NCBI GenBank assembly: GCA_964400875.1
Contig: CAYNWK010000205.1
Coordinates: 1 to 7,352, forward strand
Direction of reading: 5' to 3'
DNA length: 7,352 bases
From: CAYNWK01 sp964400875
Lineage (GTDB): Bacteria; Chloroflexota; Anaerolineae; Anaerolineales; UBA4823
Both the position numbers and the translations under genes were made by a program. Below, one piece after another: positions 5,980-7,352 of this stretch (the first letter of the stretch is position 1; each line of letters opens with the position of its first letter). Under the pieces are notes generated by a model. It saw nothing but the letters and a program-made list of their open reading frames with translations. It was not told the origin of the DNA and ran no database searches.

Positions 5980-6657
5980 TTACCCGTCGCCGACGAAGAC
6001 GGCCTCGGCGGGAGCGCCTTCGCGCACATCCTTGATGCGTTCGACCAGCGGCTCCAGCGCTTCGACCAGGGCCGTTTTATCGACCCCTTCGACCTTGAGG
6101 GTGATCTCGCGGTCTTCGCTGCTTTCGCCCAGGAAAGTTCCCAGGGCGATGATATTGCCCCCCTGCTCGTAAATCGTCTTTGTGAGCGCGGCCAGCACGC
6201 CCGGTTTGTTGGGCACCAGCGTGTTGATGCGCACCCCGGGCTCGCGCGCGCCGAGCAGCTCCAGGAAAATCTTAAACAAATCCGTTTCGGTGATGATTCC
6301 GACCACCTGCCCTTCACGCAGCACCGGCAGGCCGCCGATCTTGTGATCGGCCATAATGCGTGCAGCTTCCTCTATGGGCGTATCCTCGCGGATGGCGATC
6401 ACCCGGCGCGTCATCACCTTAGAAACGGTGATCTTGCCGAGCAGGTAGTTGATCTCCCAGATACTGAGCGTGGTGGCGTCGGAGGGCTGGGCATGGAGCA
6501 AGTCCCGTTCTGAAACGATTCCCATCAGCTTGCCTCGCCTGTCAACCACCGGGAAGCGGCGTACGTTCTCTTCGCGCATCATGCGGATCGCCTCCGGAAC
6601 CAGCGTGTCCGGATAGACCGTGATGACCGGCCGAGTCATGCGCTCTTTAACCAACAT
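5980..6657 (-). CDS. CBS-CBS-ACT domain regulatory protein (AcuB-like)
   Basis: A 225-residue cytoplasmic protein. The first CBS domain is at about 8-57 (VKERMTRPVITVYPDT, then RFPVVDRRGKLMGIVSERDLL). The second is at about 80-130 (VMTRRVIAIREDTPIEEAARIM, then GLPVLREGQVVGIITETDLF). An ACT-type domain at about 141-212 starts with GVRINTLVPNKPGVLAALTKTI. A CBS pair usually binds adenine nucleotides, and ACT domains often bind amino acids, so this looks like a small ligand sensor. AcuB proteins of Bacillus have the same CBS-CBS-ACT order, but a role in acetoin use is not supported here because no acu genes are present. The start ATG at 6657 has an AAAGGAG site (6665-6671) 7 nt upstream. The gene lies downstream of the usp gene on the same strand across a 140-nt gap that holds an inverted repeat. 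Co-transcription is possible but not shown. Confidence 0.9.
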   Translation of the reverse strand: MLVKERMTRPVITVYPDTLVPEAIRMMREENVRRFPVVDRRGKLMGIVSERDLLHAQPSDATTLSIWEINYLLGKITVSKVMTRRVIAIREDTPIEEAARIMADHKIGGLPVLREGQVVGIITETDLFKIFLELLGAREPGVRINTLVPNKPGVLAALTKTIYEQGGNIIALGTFLGESSEDREITLKVEGVDKTALVEALEPLVERIKDVREGAPAEAVFVGDG

Positions 6658-6701
6658 TGCGATTCTCCTTTGAAATGGTTGTTGTTTTGGTCCTCGGGAT
6701 T

Positions 6702-6773
6702 TCCTGGAGCAGGTTTATTATGAGGTTTCGACGGGCTAAGCTCCTCAGAACCTCAAAAATTTACCTGCCAGGA
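6702..6773. repeat. Long imperfect inverted repeat between the usp and CBS-ACT genes
   Basis: On the + strand the outer arms are TCCTGGAGCAGGT (6702-6714) and ACCTGCCAGGA (6763-6773), which pair apart from a 2-nt bulge. After an AT-rich internal loop, TGAGGTT (6721-6727) pairs with AACCTCA (6749-6755) around a loop of 21 nt. On the minus strand it lies in the 3' region of usp and in the putative leader of the CBS-ACT gene. It lacks a U-tract, so it is not a typical terminator. It may be an mRNA-structure element or an operator. A short tandem repeat, GATGATTTCC followed by GATGATTCC, lies beside it at 6772-6790. Confidence 0.5.
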
Positions 6774-6797
6774 TGATTTCCGATGATTCCGTAGATT

Positions 6798-7247
6798 TTA
6801 TGAGATCGATCGAACCAGCAGCAGCGGGCGATCCACTTGATGGAGCACACCGGCCGCCACGCTGCCGTAAAATACCCGCGCCAGCCCCGAACGGCCGTGG
6901 CTTGCCATAGCGATCAGGTCAACTTCTTCTCGTTCGGCCACGTCGATAATGCCGCGGACCACCGGTCCCTCTTCCAGGATCTTACGTACCTGTACGCCTT
7001 TGGCGCGGAACTCCCCTTCCAAAGCGTTCAGGTAGGTTTGAGCCTCCTTTTTAATACCCTCACGCTCCAGTTGTTCGACGTCCACTTCGGCGTGATACCC
7101 GTGAGAGCTCACGTAGGCAATTTGGGGTTCGACGACCTGTAGAAGCAAGAGCTCGGCTTTGAACGAGAGAGCCATGGCCTCGACGTGGGACAAAATTCGC
7201 TCGGCCCGCTTGGAGCCGTCCAGCGGGACCAGGATTTTTGAATACAT
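6798..7247 (-). CDS. Universal stress protein, UspA family
   Basis: A 149-residue single-domain Usp of normal family length. The N-terminal strand and loop MYSKILVPLDGS (1-12) carries the conserved VPLDGS. Near the C-terminus, HGRSGLARVFYGSVA keeps the G-9x-G-S part of the ATP-binding motif of the nucleotide-binding Usp subclass, followed by the closing strand RPLLLVRS. The first glycine of the G-2x-G motif is replaced by Ala (MASHG), a common variant. The protein probably dimerises and binds ATP in the cytoplasm under stress or growth arrest. The start at 7247 is set by an AGGAGG site (7255-7260) 7 nt upstream. An in-frame ATG at 7292 would add 15 residues unlike the family. It is followed on the same strand by the CBS-ACT gene, another adenine-nucleotide-binding type, so a shared stress-sensing role is a reasonable inference. 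Confidence 0.93.
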   Translation of the reverse strand: MYSKILVPLDGSKRAERILSHVEAMALSFKAELLLLQVVEPQIAYVSSHGYHAEVDVEQLEREGIKKEAQTYLNALEGEFRAKGVQVRKILEEGPVVRGIIDVAEREEVDLIAMASHGRSGLARVFYGSVAAGVLHQVDRPLLLVRSIS

Positions 7248-7254
7248 AGCGCAA

Positions 7255-7260
7255 CCTCCT
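7255..7260 (-). promoter_or_regulatory. Ribosome binding site of usp
   Basis: A full-consensus AGGAGG on the minus strand, 7 nt before the ATG at 7247. It decides the start against the upstream in-frame ATG at 7292. Confidence 0.75.
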
Positions 7261-7268
7261 AAGGACAG

Positions 7269-7274
7269 ATTATA
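7269..7274 (-). promoter_or_regulatory. -10 box of the usp promoter
   Basis: The minus strand reads TTG followed by a perfect TATAAT at 7274-7269. Transcription would start near 7262, leaving a leader of about 15 nt that just contains the AGGAGG ribosome site. No clear -35 is present at 16-18 nt. The box falls between the stop of the upstream gene (7299) and usp, so usp may be transcribed alone as well as by read-through. Confidence 0.5.
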
Positions 7275-7298
7275 CAATAGCAGCCAAACCAAGCTGCC

Positions 7299-7352
7299 TC
7301 ATTCCAGGACCGCATAAAAGCCGATATAAAACAGCAAGATCGCAGCGGCAAA
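7299..7352 (-). CDS. 3' end of a probable membrane protein (partial)
   Basis: From the right edge, one minus-strand frame reads FAAAILLFYIGFYAVLE and then TGA at 7301-7299. These 17 residues look like the end of a transmembrane helix with a short cytoplasmic or periplasmic tail, as at the C-terminus of transporters or channels. The other two minus frames are also open over this short stretch, so the call rests only on hydrophobic character and on the well-placed stop 51 nt before usp. The family cannot be named. Confidence 0.4.
   Translation of the reverse strand, partial: FAAAILLFYIGFYAVLE

Noticed and set aside
5965..6513. Plus-strand open frame of 182 codons opposite the CBS-ACT gene
   Set aside because: It is a complement shadow of codons in a gene with clear CBS and ACT motifs. 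Its product has no recognisable domain.
7248..7292. 15-residue N-terminal extension of the Usp protein
   Set aside because: The extension reads through the TATAAT box and the AGGAGG site, and family members begin at the MYSKILVPLDGS position.
1..7352. CRISPR array, tRNA/rRNA genes, insertion sequence with transposase, prophage, toxin-antitoxin or defence operon
   Set aside because: No spaced direct repeats, no cloverleaf or rRNA-like sequence, and no transposase, integrase, toxin or nuclease motif were seen in any plausible coding frame.

Overview
The window reads as ordinary chromosomal DNA from a GC-rich bacterium. My best guess is a member of the Chloroflexota, perhaps an Anaerolineae-like lineage. 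That guess is inference from recalled family resemblance, not a search. It rests on three things: the TPR regulator with its RRSFLERVPLHQEI-type C-terminus, a secreted BNR/Asp-box propeller with a YLPTVYNS stretch just after the signal peptide, and a rhodanese-less ThiI.

Layout from left to right. (1) Bases 1-1589, + strand: the 3' part of a large TPR protein whose N-terminal effector or ATPase region lies outside the window. (2) 1606-2214, - strand: a small F420/NADP-oxidoreductase-like Rossmann protein, convergent with the TPR gene. (3) 2215-2329: a divergent intergenic region with a hairpin-forming repeat and a symmetric ATTATAAT -10 element. (4) 2330-3511, + strand: thiI (tRNA 4-thiouridine synthase), which appears to be leaderless. 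(5) 3512-3718: a long palindromic element related to the repeat upstream of thiI, then a promoter with a dyad. (6) 3719-5857, + strand: an exported protein of 712 residues built from about 12-13 Asp-box repeats, closed by a strong intrinsic terminator. (7) 5980-6657, - strand: a CBS-CBS-ACT protein. (8) 6658-6797: a gap holding a long imperfect inverted repeat. (9) 6798-7247, - strand: a UspA-family universal stress protein with its own promoter. (10) 7299-7352, - strand: the last 17 codons of what looks like a membrane protein.

The genes do not form one pathway. The only plausible functional cluster is the minus-strand trio at the right end (membrane protein, Usp, CBS-ACT), which looks like an adenine-nucleotide or amino-acid sensing and stress module. 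I see no CRISPR array, tRNA, rRNA, transposase or phage gene, and no clear sign of a previously undescribed multi-gene system. The items most worth a second look are the two related palindromic repeats flanking thiI, the leaderless and possibly bidirectional promoter of thiI, and the domain architecture of the secreted propeller.
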